Part shown: positions 22,626 through 33,643 of the stretch, piece by piece | Numbering within the stretch: the stretch's first letter is position 1 | How the letters are laid out: each line of letters starts with the position of its first letter | NCBI GenBank assembly: GCA_032622095.1 | Contig: CP136062.1 | Span: 198,037,887-198,101,886 of the forward strand | Source: Siphonodentalium dalli | Taxonomy: Eukaryota; Mollusca; Scaphopoda; Gadilida; Siphonodentaliidae | Length of the DNA: 64,000 nucleotides | Direction of reading: 5' to 3' | Notes under the pieces: generated by a model | Databases searched by the model: none | What the model was told of the DNA's origin: nothing | What the model saw: the letters and a program-made list of their open reading frames with translations, nothing else | Program-made: the position numbers and the translations under genes

Positions 22626-23621
22626 TCATCACTATATATACATAATCGATATGTCATGTTTGTTTCGCTCGCTTGGTATACGTAATAGGCAGGGGGTGTA
22701 GTTTACTAATATTGTACGGACATACTGAGATAACACCTCATCGATCCATATAATGGCTCATATAATATGTGTAACTTCATTTGAGCGCACTTCGCCGTTG
22801 AGGTAGGTCGCATCCCAGATTCAGCTACGATATGATCTCATATAACAGGTATTTCTATAAATAGTTGGCTGATAATGCCTGACATTATGAATATGTACTG
22901 TACTTTAAGAAATATGGACGTATTCACCAATAAAGCTATATGACGCTATACAGACGATTTCAGACTACATTTCTACCAATATTACTGAACGAAAATAATA
23001 GAGAAATGACTTATTAAAGAATACATTGAATACATGTGTATACACCTTTTGCGAGACCGTCACGTGGTACACGGTTCATCTGTATAACAGACTATTTACG
23101 GGAGTCAAAATACATATAATTTATGGAAAGAATACATCGTATACGCTCTTTATTTTGCTCCATGTAATGGAGAATTTAGAGTAATACTATGAATGAACCA
23201 GTATACATCAAGCAAATACACGCGTCCACATAGTAGGTCTGTTCCACACCAATGTTTTGACGCCTCTGTATTAACAGAGAGCTTGGATTATATACGATTG
23301 AATTGCAAAAAAAAATATGTGATATACACATGCTTTCACATAGTAGACCTATCGTGAAACTGTCACGTTGTACATGGTTACTCTGTATAACAGACTATAT
23401 TTATGGGAGTTACAATACATATAATTGATGGAAAGAAATCACTAAGCATTTATACACCAGTCTACGTCATACACGCTCTTTATTTTGCTCCATGCAATGG
23501 AGATTTCAGAGTAATAATATGAATGGCCTAGTATACATCAAGTAAATACACGCATTCACATAGTAGGTCTTTTCCACACCAATGGTTTTATGCCTGTGTA
23601 TTAACAGAGAGGTTGGATTAC

Positions 23622-23773
23622 GTAGACTGGTGTATAAATGCTTAGTGATTTCTTTCCATCAATTATATGTATTGTAACTCCCATAAATATAGTCTGTTAT
23701 ACAGAGTAACCATGTACAACGTGACAGTTTCACGATAGGCATACTATGTGAAAACATGTGCATATCACATATA
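23622..23773. repeat. Inverted replacement inside the right-arm tandem array
   Basis: Where the left arm predicts 34 bp, the right arm has 152 bp in the opposite orientation. The first part (GTAGACTGGTG...) matches the second 330 bp unit as it stands in the left arm. The last part, up to CACATAT, is the inverse of the immediately following right-arm sequence, creating a new local hairpin at about 23731-23805. This is the only sizeable structural difference between the arms. Confidence 0.85.
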
Positions 23774-24062
23774 CACATGTTTTCACATAGTATGCCTATC
23801 GTGAGACTGCCACGTGGTACATGTTTACTCTGTATAACAGACTATATTTATAGGAGTTACAATACATATAATTGATGAAAAGAAATAACTAAGTATTTAT
23901 ACACCAGTCTACATCATATACGCTCTTTATTTCGCTCCATGTAATGGAGATTTTAGAATAATAATATGAAATATGACTAGTATACATCAAGTTGTTGTAC
24001 GGTTGTTATCATACCGCTTGTCCGTGTATAGTTAAATTGAACGACGGGTTTTGATTGGTTGT

Positions 24063-24070
24063 TATAAATA
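24063..24070 (+). promoter_or_regulatory. TATA-like box of the right-arm gene
   Basis: TATAAATA 168 bp before the ATG, preceded by ATTGG at 24054-24058. Mirror of the site at 20745-20752. Confidence 0.35.
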
Positions 24071-24237
24071 ATATAATAAGAAATAAATACTTTTCCGAGT
24101 GTCTTTAGAGTTGGAACGCTATGTATAGTATGAGCACCGATTGTATAACACTGGTGCTAATTTTGTGAGAAACTCACGATCAATACCCCGTGTTGTAGTG
24201 GATTACCTCGAATAAACAGAGTGTTTCGTAATGACTT

Positions 24238-24843
24238 ATGGAGGTAATTGATATGCTACCAGCAGAAATGCGTCAGAAAGTGTACAAAGCTTTAGTTAAC
24301 TCATCAACACTATGTGAAGAAATCAAGAATGAATTACAGCAAACTTGGTTTCGAAGGGAGGAGAAGCTAATAATAAAGTTAATTTTGGAAGGACATTTTG
24401 TTGATGGTAGAGAGAGATTGGAATCTTTGTTGGAGAGAACAGAATTTGAAACAGATTTCTTACTAGATATTGTGGATCAACTGTTCTCTGACTGTTGGCT
24501 AATTAGAGGTATTGCTAAAAATAACGATATACGTGGGATTCGTGAACTCGTTGGAGATAACTTTGTTCGAATTTCTGTTTACAAGGACGTGTTTTTCAAT
24601 GAAAGAAGTCGGATATTCGAAGAAGAAACATCAATATGCGGTTACATCATTCTCCCAGAACCTTGTGAAATTTTCACGATTGAAAAGATGTTTAATGAAC
24701 AACTAGTATTGGATTACATTGTAAACACAACTAAAACTATTTCAGAACTAGATAGTGAACTCATTTGGACCTTGGGAATAATCAGGAATTATGGTGATTA
24801 TACACTGAAAACTAAAAAGCTTGGTTCTGAACCACAGACCTAA
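24238..24843 (+). CDS. Unknown 201-residue protein, right-arm copy
   Basis: Intact intronless frame identical in protein sequence to 19972-20577. ATG context ACTTATGG with TGA in frame at 24232-24234, so the start cannot be further upstream; TAA stop at 24841-24843. The two copies point away from the palindrome centre. Helical N-terminal half (residues 1-105, size compatible with a small helix bundle) and a mixed C-terminal half; Trp at 37, 87 and 177. No recognisable catalytic motif. Both frames remain open and identical in protein while the nearby non-coding flanks show substitutions. That may mean selection, gene conversion or simply recent duplication. Confidence 0.78.
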   Translation: MEVIDMLPAEMRQKVYKALVNSSTLCEEIKNELQQTWFRREEKLIIKLILEGHFVDGRERLESLLERTEFETDFLLDIVDQLFSDCWLIRGIAKNNDIRGIRELVGDNFVRISVYKDVFFNERSRIFEEETSICGYIILPEPCEIFTIEKMFNEQLVLDYIVNTTKTISELDSELIWTLGIIRNYGDYTLKTKKLGSEPQT

Positions 24844-24981
24844 CTCAGTGATCACTGACGAGTACCACTTACAACCGTAGGCATCGTTTACCTGTGTTTG
24901 CTGAACATACTGCTACATACTAGAAATAGGTTACACAGAGCGAGTCAGCAAAAACCTGTTCTGTGTGTTAAGTGATCAAAT

Positions 24982-24987
24982 AATAAA
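24982..24987 (+). terminator. Polyadenylation signal AATAAA of the right-arm gene
   Basis: AATAAA about 138 bp after the stop codon, in the context ATCAAATAATAAAG; mirror of 19829-19834. Confidence 0.45.
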
Positions 24988-25529
24988 GTATAATTTACCA
25001 CATTTCCTTCTTCTTTAGTCATGAATGTACCCCATGCGCTAAAAAATAGCTTACCATTGGGGATATTGGCTGTGGTGATTTAACCATCGACTAGTTTATT
25101 AGAAGCTGTGTTTCGTATAGTGATGTATATGAACACTCCAAACAAAATTATATACGATAATTGGTTACCAATTAAAAAGTTGAACAACAATAAAGAGTTC
25201 ATGTATATGAAATGAACGTTTAAAAAATACATCTAGTAAATACACACGTCCATATACCATGTCTTTTCCAGACCAATGTTTGATACCCACCTATATATAC
25301 CGTTTTTGGGGAATGAAATGTGTCCCCATAATAGGTCTTTTGTGACATGAGACTGTCACATGGTCAATGGTTCTTCTGTATAACAGACGATATTTAGAGG
25401 ATTTAAACTACATATACTTGGTGACAAGAATACAGAACCTCAGTTCCTACTTCTTTAGGCATAAAATCGCTTGTTGTCCCATATCTATAAATAGCTTACC
25501 GTGTGGTTTATGAACAAAACAAAAGGTTT

Positions 25530-25925
25530 TGTAAGACTATAGGTTCATAGAATTACACAGACAAAGACCCTGTATTTCAGACAATAGATCCATAGAAATA
25601 TACAGACAAATGGTCCCGTATTTAAGACAACAGATCCATAGAATTACACTGACAAAGGGTCCCAGAATAAGACAATAGATCCATAGAATTACACAAAGGC
25701 CCCGTATTTCAGACAATAGATCCATAGAAATACACAAAGGCTCCGTATTTAAGACAATAGATCCATAGAAATACGACAAAGGGCCCGTATTTCAGACAAC
25801 AGATCCATAGAATTTCACTGACAAAGGGTCCCATAATTAAGACAATAGATCCATAGAAATACGACAAAGGGCCCCAAAATTAAGACTATATGTTCATAGA
25901 GACAAAGGCCCCATAAAATGAGGAC
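25530..25925. repeat. Minisatellite, about 55-60 bp units (right arm)
   Basis: Inverse complement of 18890-19285; same number and order of units. Confidence 0.85.
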
Positions 25926-27839
25926 GCAATATAGACTGTCTACCTGGATCTTAGTATGCTTAATCTACCCTCAATATCCTATAGACACGTAATCGATTAG
26001 AGAATGAACATCGCTCGGTTAGATTATATGTCCAAATAAGGGCATGGAGACCTATCATATTCCAAGTACATAACATTTAAGCATAGTTTTAATATGTTAT
26101 AATTTGAAAGGAAATTTGCCTTATATATAACAAATACGACTGCTTTAGACCAGATTTTGACATTATAAATGATACAAATGCTTGCATGTTAGTCAAAGTG
26201 AAGAGTGAGGGCGCATTTTTTAAAGTAAATAACACCGTATCATTAACAGAAACGAAACAATCGACCGCGGGTTACAATACTACGAGCGTCTGTTTTGATG
26301 GACACGCTGCATTAGATTTAAATGAGGTGTACCTTTAATGTATAATAGTCCGCTATTAGGAACTGGGAGCCATTTATGAAGTGAATAACAATCAATACCT
26401 TCATTTCCTACATGAGTACCTCGAATGAACACGTGACGTATAATTTGAAAGACCCAATGAATTAAATGAACTTTATACGGTTGATACGTCCAGCCAGATA
26501 TGTAATGTATTAGCTGATTATATAATTTCCGAAAGTGACGTGTACCTTTAAGGCACGTGACCCAAATGTGGTCCATCGTATGACGCATTTTATGAAGTGA
26601 ATAACACAACGATTACCTTCATTTCGTACAGGATTACCTCGAATGAACATGCGACGTATAACTTACAAAACGATGGGACCTTCAGATAATTTTGAAAATA
26701 AAGAGCATTTTATTAATGAATAATTAGGTTTAAATGACGGGTACCTTTAAGGTATGTGAACCAAATGTAGTGTATCGTCTGAACCATTTCTGGAGTAATG
26801 ACAAAGCAAAACCCTACATTCATACATTGCTGCATCGAATGAACCTGCGTTTAAATTGAATACCATTTTGTTTAAATGAGCTTACTATGGTTGATATGTT
26901 CAACCATATATGTAATGTGTTAACTTGTGCATCGAATGTACGCGTGACGTATAACTTTAAGGCTAATATGTTAAGAGATGTTGTCATTTAACGTCCATGA
27001 TGGCAATTTCATATGAATGAAAGCATGCATATTGCTAAAATCAATATCAAAATTCAGACAATTTTGAAAATAAAGAGCGTTTTTTATTTATTATTTATAG
27101 TTACATTAGGTTTAAATGCTTAATTTTAAACATAACTTTAGTAAACGATAGAGATTCAGACACTTTTTGAAAATAAAGAGCGTTTATATCGATGGATACG
27201 CTGAATTATGTTAAAGCGACTTGTACCTTTAAGGTAAGTGTCCACAAGTATAATAGTACGCTATATGAACCATTTATGAAGTGAATAACAAATCAAAAAT
27301 TCCATTCAAACATTGTTGCATCGAATGTACAATGTCAGACGGGACAGGTGGAGATAACTTCAATTTGTTTACACAGAGTGCATATGTCAAATATATTATC
27401 GATTGTCCAATTGATTGACGCGCATTGAGTAAAAATTTCAAATGAATTAGATGCAAGCAGATTTTCTGTTCACGCTGTTTCTTTATGATAAACTTTATAT
27501 AGTAAATGCAACTGTATATAATAGCGTCTATTGAATATACGCTAGATGTTTGCCAAATGACATGTTGTCTGATAAAACAGATAAACTTTTGAATATAATT
27601 ATTTCCAGAATGCTCGGTTTTCATATTCTAAGAACGCGCGATTTGTGATTCATTTAACCTCTGGAAGGCTCGAATTTTATATGATGTTTAAACATACTGT
27701 TGGACGGGAGTGAAATGGTCATATATACACACAACCCATGTATGATTATGTTTGTTAATTGACATTTTGGAAAGCAAACGAGATTTAAGAGAATTTCAAT
27801 AATTATAGCAGTTACACATTCATCATATACATGTGTTGC

Positions 27840-28814
27840 TCATGTGTGAGGGTGTGTGGGGGGAACATTCAACCAGAAAACGCAGCTAACATTCAACCAG
27901 ACAAAACTGCTAATATTCAACCATCGAACGCAGCTAATGGTCAGCCAGCAAATGTAGCTAGCATTCAACCAGACAAAAAACTGCTAATATTCAACCATCG
28001 AACGCAGCTAATGGTCAACCAGCAAATGTAGCTAGCATTCAACCAGCGATTACGGGTACGAAAGTTTACTGAAATATGATTACTAAACTCCATAAAAATG
28101 GCCCTTGTTGGTCATCCTCTTTTTCAGGGCCTGAGAAATAGGTATACATAAGACCCCCCGAATAAGACCATAAAATGGGCCCATCGTAAGACAAAAGGGC
28201 TAGACAAAGTTATATTTTGAATGGGGAAAAATCCAATTTAATAGTATTTTACATCGCTCGTGTTGTGAGGACCTTGTATACTGCCTTCCAGAACATTCCA
28301 AGCACGCAGCGGAGAACATTCAACCAGCAAACACAGCTAAAATTCAACAGCGATTACGGGTACGAACGTTTACTGAAATATAATTAATAAGCTCCAAAAT
28401 GACCATCGAAACGGCCCTTCTTCATATATTCAACCAGACATAGCAGTTAATATTCAAACATCAAATGTAGATAATAGTCAACCAGTAAATGCAACTAACA
28501 TTCAACTAGCGATTACGGGTACGAACGTTTACTGAAATATAATTAATAAGCTCCAAAATGACCATCAAAACGGCCCTTCTTCACATATTCAACCAGACAT
28601 AGCAGTTAATATTCAACCAGACATAGCATTTAATATTCAACCATCAAATGCAGCTAACATTGAACCAGCGATTTAAGCGATATCAGTTTACTGAAATATG
28701 ATTCCTAAACTCCATAAAAATGGCTGTTTAACCAGCGAACGCCGCTAATGTCCAACCAGCAAATGCAGATAACATTGAACAAACGATTACGGGTACGAAA
28801 GTTTACTGATATAT
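27840..28814. repeat. Complex tandem repeat (right arm mirror of 16001-16975)
   Basis: Inverse complement of the GGTTGAATATTA family block, with a few substitutions (for example near 28455). Confidence 0.8.
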
Positions 28815-29621
28815 AAAAATGGCACTTGTTGGCCTTTTTCAGGGCCTGGGGAAAAATAGGTATACAGAAGACCCCGGAATAAGACCATACAATGGGCCCA
28901 TCATAAGACTATAGGACTAGACAAAGTTATATTTTGAATGGGCGAAAAATCCAATTTAATAGTATTGTATACAGCTCATTTTGTGTGGGGACCTTGACTC
29001 ACAATCCATGAGGCCTGGACAAAAAATCATCAGACTAGGTTCTTAGAAATATGTATACAGAATGACCCCAAAATCAAACTATATAGCCATAGAAATATTC
29101 CGAGGTTTCCCGATTAGAACATAAGGCCATATGTATACAAAAGAACCACAGTCGAACTATAGAACCATAGAATGGCGTGTACACGCGAGGTGACTCTGCA
29201 GGTGCAAGATTCCATTGTTTCAGGATAGCGTGGTCCAAACACCTGCACGATTCCATTGTTCTCAAAAGGTGCACGAGGCTTGCTGACAATTATGGTGCCC
29301 ATTGTTGGGTCGAATAAGGAGGAGTTTCGGTACCCTATCATATAATTAAGAATGAGCGACTTTAATTAATTAAAACCTATCAAATAATTAAGTACGAAAA
29401 GGAGGGGCTTCATTAATTCATTCTACCTATCATATAAGTGAGAAGGAAAAGGATGGGTTTTCATACAATAAGGACCCCTAATAAACCCCTACCATTGGCC
29501 CATTAAGACAATAGGGCGAAACAAAGGGGGACAAAGGACCCATTGACGCAATGTGGAACCTTTAGAAATGAGCGGAGCTTAAGACACACCCCTTATACCC
29601 CAGCCAGACGTCCTATCATCA

Positions 29622-30585
29622 GACGGATGGATCGGCAAAGAATTCATCTTTCAATAAATACCACAAACTCCCATCAGAAACATTCATACACGTTGCATTT
29701 GATTAAATTTTAACCACCGAATATTGTCTCCGGAGAGTGTATTTTTCCGATTTGATCCGGCTCAGCAGCAATGGACGCCACTCGTCTCTAAATTCACCAC
29801 CCATACAGTTTACTATCATTAATAATCGGTCAAACGATCAACTAAATATCTGGAACTTAATTATTTCTTGTCGGCTAATAATTTATTTACTCATATAAAT
29901 CAACACATTGTCAGTAATCAATTTCTATAGAGGAGAAATCTGTCGATTATTCCAACTTTTTTTAATTTTTTTTACAAGTCGCACGGCCCCTCATTTAAAT
30001 ATTCATTGTGAAATGACCTCGATTAGAATACTGGACGCTGATTGGCTGTTCTACTATTTTCATTTTAGTAACCGCGAAGTTTAAAATCGATGCAATATTG
30101 ACATGTCGAACTCGTGGTCAGCATGATAAATTTGTAAAAATAATGTCGTTCAAAGCTATTAACTGGTAATTTCGTAACCATTGCAACAAAAACTAATTGC
30201 ATAGGGTGAATTTTATGTTGTAAATCGAATATGTATGTTTTACAACTCAACTTAGAAGAACATTCCAGTGAAATATAAGAACTAAATTGTCAAATATAAA
30301 GACATTTTTTTTTATAGAAGTTTTAATAAACCATTCAATAGCCACAGTAGCTATCTGGCAATGCCAGGTTTAAACATTGAAACAAAAACGAAATATATAT
30401 ACAGTATAACAAGCATTATTGGAGGACTTTTTCACTGCATTACTTATCTGAGCTGAAAATTGATGAAATAATTGAATCAATTTCAAGAGGTCATTTCAGT
30501 TGTGCACAAATATAATTTTACTCTGAGGCCAAATTAAAAATTATTATGCCACGATTCCATGGTCTGTTTTTATTCATTCTATCGT
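29622..30585. other. No recognised feature
   Basis: AT-rich DNA between the palindrome and the next MITE. No supportable gene. Confidence 0.3.
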
Positions 30586-30589
30586 TTAA

Positions 30590-31045
30590 CCCTTTACCCA
30601 ACAAACCGGCCAAAACCGGCCAAATAAAGCTTCAACAGCCTAAATTATCTTGGGTCTGTTTCAATAAAACCATACAAATATGGATATCATTGGAACCGGC
30701 TCATTGACCACATTGTGATGGTTACAGTTATGCCCTGTGCCAATGCATTCTCATATATATGCGAGTCGACCATAGGTCGCCTCGCATATATAAGAGAATG
30801 CATTGGCCTAAAAAAGTCTCTTTTTTAACACTTTTTACCATTTTTTCTTACATTCTTTAACAATTTTATAATTTTTTCTTACATTTTTTAACAATTTTTA
30901 TAATATTTTTCTACATTCTTTGACAATTTTATCATTTTTAATATGTGTTAAGCCAATGCATTCTCTTATATATGCGAGGCGACCTATGGTCGACTCGCAT
31001 ATATAAGAGAATGCATTGGCACAGGCCCTTCTGTTGGGTAAAGGG
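30590..31045 (-). mobile_element. piggyBac-type MITE, family A, copy 2 (inverted)
   Basis: 456 bp with terminal CCCTTTACCCAACA inverted repeats and TTAA on both sides (30586-30589, 31046-31049). It carries the same paired hairpins (centred near 30772 and 30984) as copies 1 and 3. It is longer because the A/T-rich stretch between the hairpins (30805-30950) holds extra reiterations of an ACATTxTTTAACAATTTTATAAT unit. Confidence 0.85.
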
Positions 31046-31222
31046 TTAAACTTATTCAGTACCAATACGTATCCCGATACAAGTCGTAAAGTTGTTTTAG
31101 TTGACCACCCAACAATAAGGCTTCTGACGCATGCAACTTACTATAGACGAGCATAATTGTAACCACGCAACAACTCAATTATTCCCCACCGCTGTCATCA
31201 TTTCACGATTCATCTGTCCCCA

Positions 31223-31278
31223 CGTCTTCTGCTCTCTCATCCTCTTGCTCTCTCTCTCTCCCTCTCTCTATTTCTATA

Positions 31279-31341
<63 letters not shown>

Positions 31342-31344
31342 ACA
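31223..31344. repeat. (CT)n microsatellite
   Basis: Long CTCTCT tract with minor interruptions. The frame 31131-31388 is a translation of this tract. Confidence 0.9.
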
Positions 31345-32030
31345 TCATGCTATTCCTAACACTATATTCTTCCTTTTTCCATCCATAACTCAAATGTAGT
31401 TAATATATAGCTCTACTCCTCCTAAACCATTATTTCATTCCCTTCCCGTCAGATCGATACCCTCCTTCACTTATTGAGGAAGGGACATGTCGCCAAAGAG
31501 GAGAAGACTTCATATAAGCCCTCGGGCTTGTTGTCTGATCCTCATTTCCAAAATTAACTCTTATATGTTGTATATTTATGTCATATGTGTATTATGTCAA
31601 TTATTTGGTTTGGAAATAAAAATATGTTTACACTAATAAGGTTATAGGATTATTTTTTTTCGAAGAAAGAATAAGTAGCCTACAATAAACATAATATGCA
31701 TTCACATTCACTGATGTTAGTTTAAGTTACTTCAGCAATGGATATGTTTTTCAGATCCTTCACAGATTGGATTGGCAGACTGGTTCACAATCTACCTTGG
31801 TTGACTAAATGCAACACTGCAGCAACAAATAGACTGTACGTGTTTATCGGATCACACCAATAGTTGGGAATAGCTTCACTGTTACCACCCGGAGATTGGA
31901 CAGCCACAATTAATTTATTGATAAGAATTAAAATTTAGAAGGGCACTAGATTCTTGGAGTTTAGTTCATTTGCCATTGACATGGACAACCAACGCATTGT
32001 ATCGATGTGCGTTTGCTTTGTCGGTGGTGG
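31345..32030. other. No recognised feature
   Basis: No convincing coding or repeat signal; an AATAAA-containing stretch lies near 31615. Confidence 0.3.
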
Positions 32031-32034
32031 TTAA

Positions 32035-32232
32035 CCCTTTCAGTGCCAAGTCCGTTTTTTGTATCAACCCATATTTCCTTGATCATTTTTCAAATTTATT
32101 GATTATAATAATGCGATTCATTGATGGAAAGAACTCTTTCCATCAATGTATCACATTATTATAATCAATAAATTTGAAAAATGATCAAGGAAATATGGGT
32201 TGATACAAAAAACGGACTTGGCACTGAAAGGG
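32035..32232. mobile_element. piggyBac-type MITE, family B, full-length hairpin
   Basis: 198 bp, almost a perfect palindrome from end to end. Termini are CCCTTTCAGTGCC and the inverse, bounded by TTAA at 32031-32034 and 32233-32236. The CCCTTT start and TTAA duplication match family A, but the interior is unrelated. Confidence 0.85.
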
Positions 32233-32404
32233 TTAACATTGAGTAAGCTGTTGGGTCTCATACGGGGTCATTAAACAGGAAGCAACTGTGCGTGACTGAT
32301 GTCAGACGGTGGATAACTAACACGGGAAATGTACAACTGAAACCATTGGATCATAACAGCAGTGCTTGTACAGAGTCAAACACATCCAAAACGAAAAATG
32401 GTCA

Positions 32405-32745
32405 TTAAAGGTACTCAATCTGATTCGATGGTCCCCATATCATCAGATTCCAACAACAACGTTTTTTTTAATGCCGATCCAGTTATCAGAATCGATTAAT
32501 TGCCTAAAAATAATGCTAACCATAGTCATCGAAATTTTGCCGATTTGTCAAATATCTGACACAACAAAAACAATGGATTTTAGTGTTATCCATCTTCATT
32601 CGCAATTTGATCCGAGACCGTCTTCTCGTCGACATTTTACTTGGCCACTTAAAATTATCGGTGGTGAAAAATAATAGATTCCAAAAATCGATATCTGATC
32701 ACTCTGAACTTTGATGGGTGGGTTCCTGGACTTGAATCGAATACC
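32405..32745 (+). repeat. Dispersed repeat R2, copy 1
   Basis: Matches 61215-61620 in inverse orientation over about 340 bp (GATTCGATGGTCxCCATAT, AATGCTAACCA, GACAxTTTxACTTxxxxACT, ATTATCGGTGGT, GATCACTCTGAxCTTTGATGG). The second copy has an extra ~35 bp. The 102-codon frame here is not conserved as a protein. Confidence 0.75.
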
Positions 32746-33149
32746 ATAGCTGGACATGGAAAATTAAAAAAATTACAGAAAAAAACTGTTTGTACTAGAA
32801 GACGTATACAGTCCTGGTTCGTGCTCTCCAACTAAAAAATTTCCTTTGTTTTTTGTGCTGAAATTTTAGTTCACGTTCGAGATTCATTCGATGAATTCTG
32901 GACGTTTCAGCACCTGGCAGTTGGGTTTGCGACTCGGCACCTGGACGTTTCAGCTCCCAATTAATCGGCACTTGGGACGTTTCGGCACCGTGTTGCCAAC
33001 GAAACCAACATAACCATATGTGATGACTAGAAGTGATTTTTTTTTTCATTCTTTACTTCAGTATAATGTTATAAAACATATTAAGTGGAACAAATGATAC
33101 CGATGGTGGTGAACATATACATATCACGAGTCATATATACACATACTAG
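32746..33149. other. Short reiterations, no gene
   Basis: GGACGTTTC(A/G)GC(A/T)C recurs three times around 32905-32990; the 33 kb frame on the minus strand translates this. Confidence 0.4.
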
Positions 33150-33643
33150 AGTAGCTCATGGTGGTTTTGTATGCACTTGTATGTCCAGAGCAAAACTCTT
33201 CATAAATCCACTAATTGAAGGTACACGAACAATATTTGGTTGGTAACACATTTCCCATTGACGGCGAAATGGGTCAAATGGCCACGCCCCTTTTTGCGCG
33301 AAGTACTACCACCCGTCGTGACTATATCTCCAGAACCGCTGGACATAGGGGGTCGGGTGGCCACTCAAAATGTGCGGAATGGCCACATTATGGGGGGTCA
33401 GTAATACATTTTTATATCCAAAAGTCAATGGTTTTTAAGATAATTGCCAAAAACCAAAATAAAATCCATTTTTGAGGGCCTGAACCCCAATTTTGGGATT
33501 CAGCACTTTATCTCAAAGTTGAGCCCCCAATTAGAATTTTATTTACCTATATCCATCGGTGCCACATACAGGTATCATTTCTGATATTTTCTGTACCATT
33601 ATCGGATGGGATTGACCTTCAGGGAGCTCTTGACCCTGAAAAT
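33150..33643. repeat. 4 kb foldback element, left inverted arm
   Basis: About 490 bp, inverse complement of 36728-37206, from AGTAGCTCATGGTGG inward to GACCCTGAAAAT. Frames 33215-33475 and 36887-37141 are the two mirrored translations of this arm and have no recognised domain. Confidence 0.85.

Larger units (their letters stand above)
22626..29621. repeat. Giant palindrome, right arm
   Basis: Inverse complement of 15193-22071, about 7.0 kb. It is 117 bp longer because a 34 bp segment is replaced by 152 bp at 23622-23773, while the left arm has one extra base in a G run near its outer end. The outer boundary is sharp: after the shared CCTATCATCA the two flanks are unrelated except for a possible 6 bp CGGATG (15189-15194, 29624-29629) that is too short to call a target duplication. 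Confidence 0.95.

Noticed and set aside
15189-29629. CGGATG as target-site duplication of the giant palindrome
   Set aside because: Six bases only, and it overlaps one arm end asymmetrically; chance is a sufficient explanation.
31131-31388. Leu/Ser-rich 85-codon frame
   Set aside because: Translation of the CT microsatellite.
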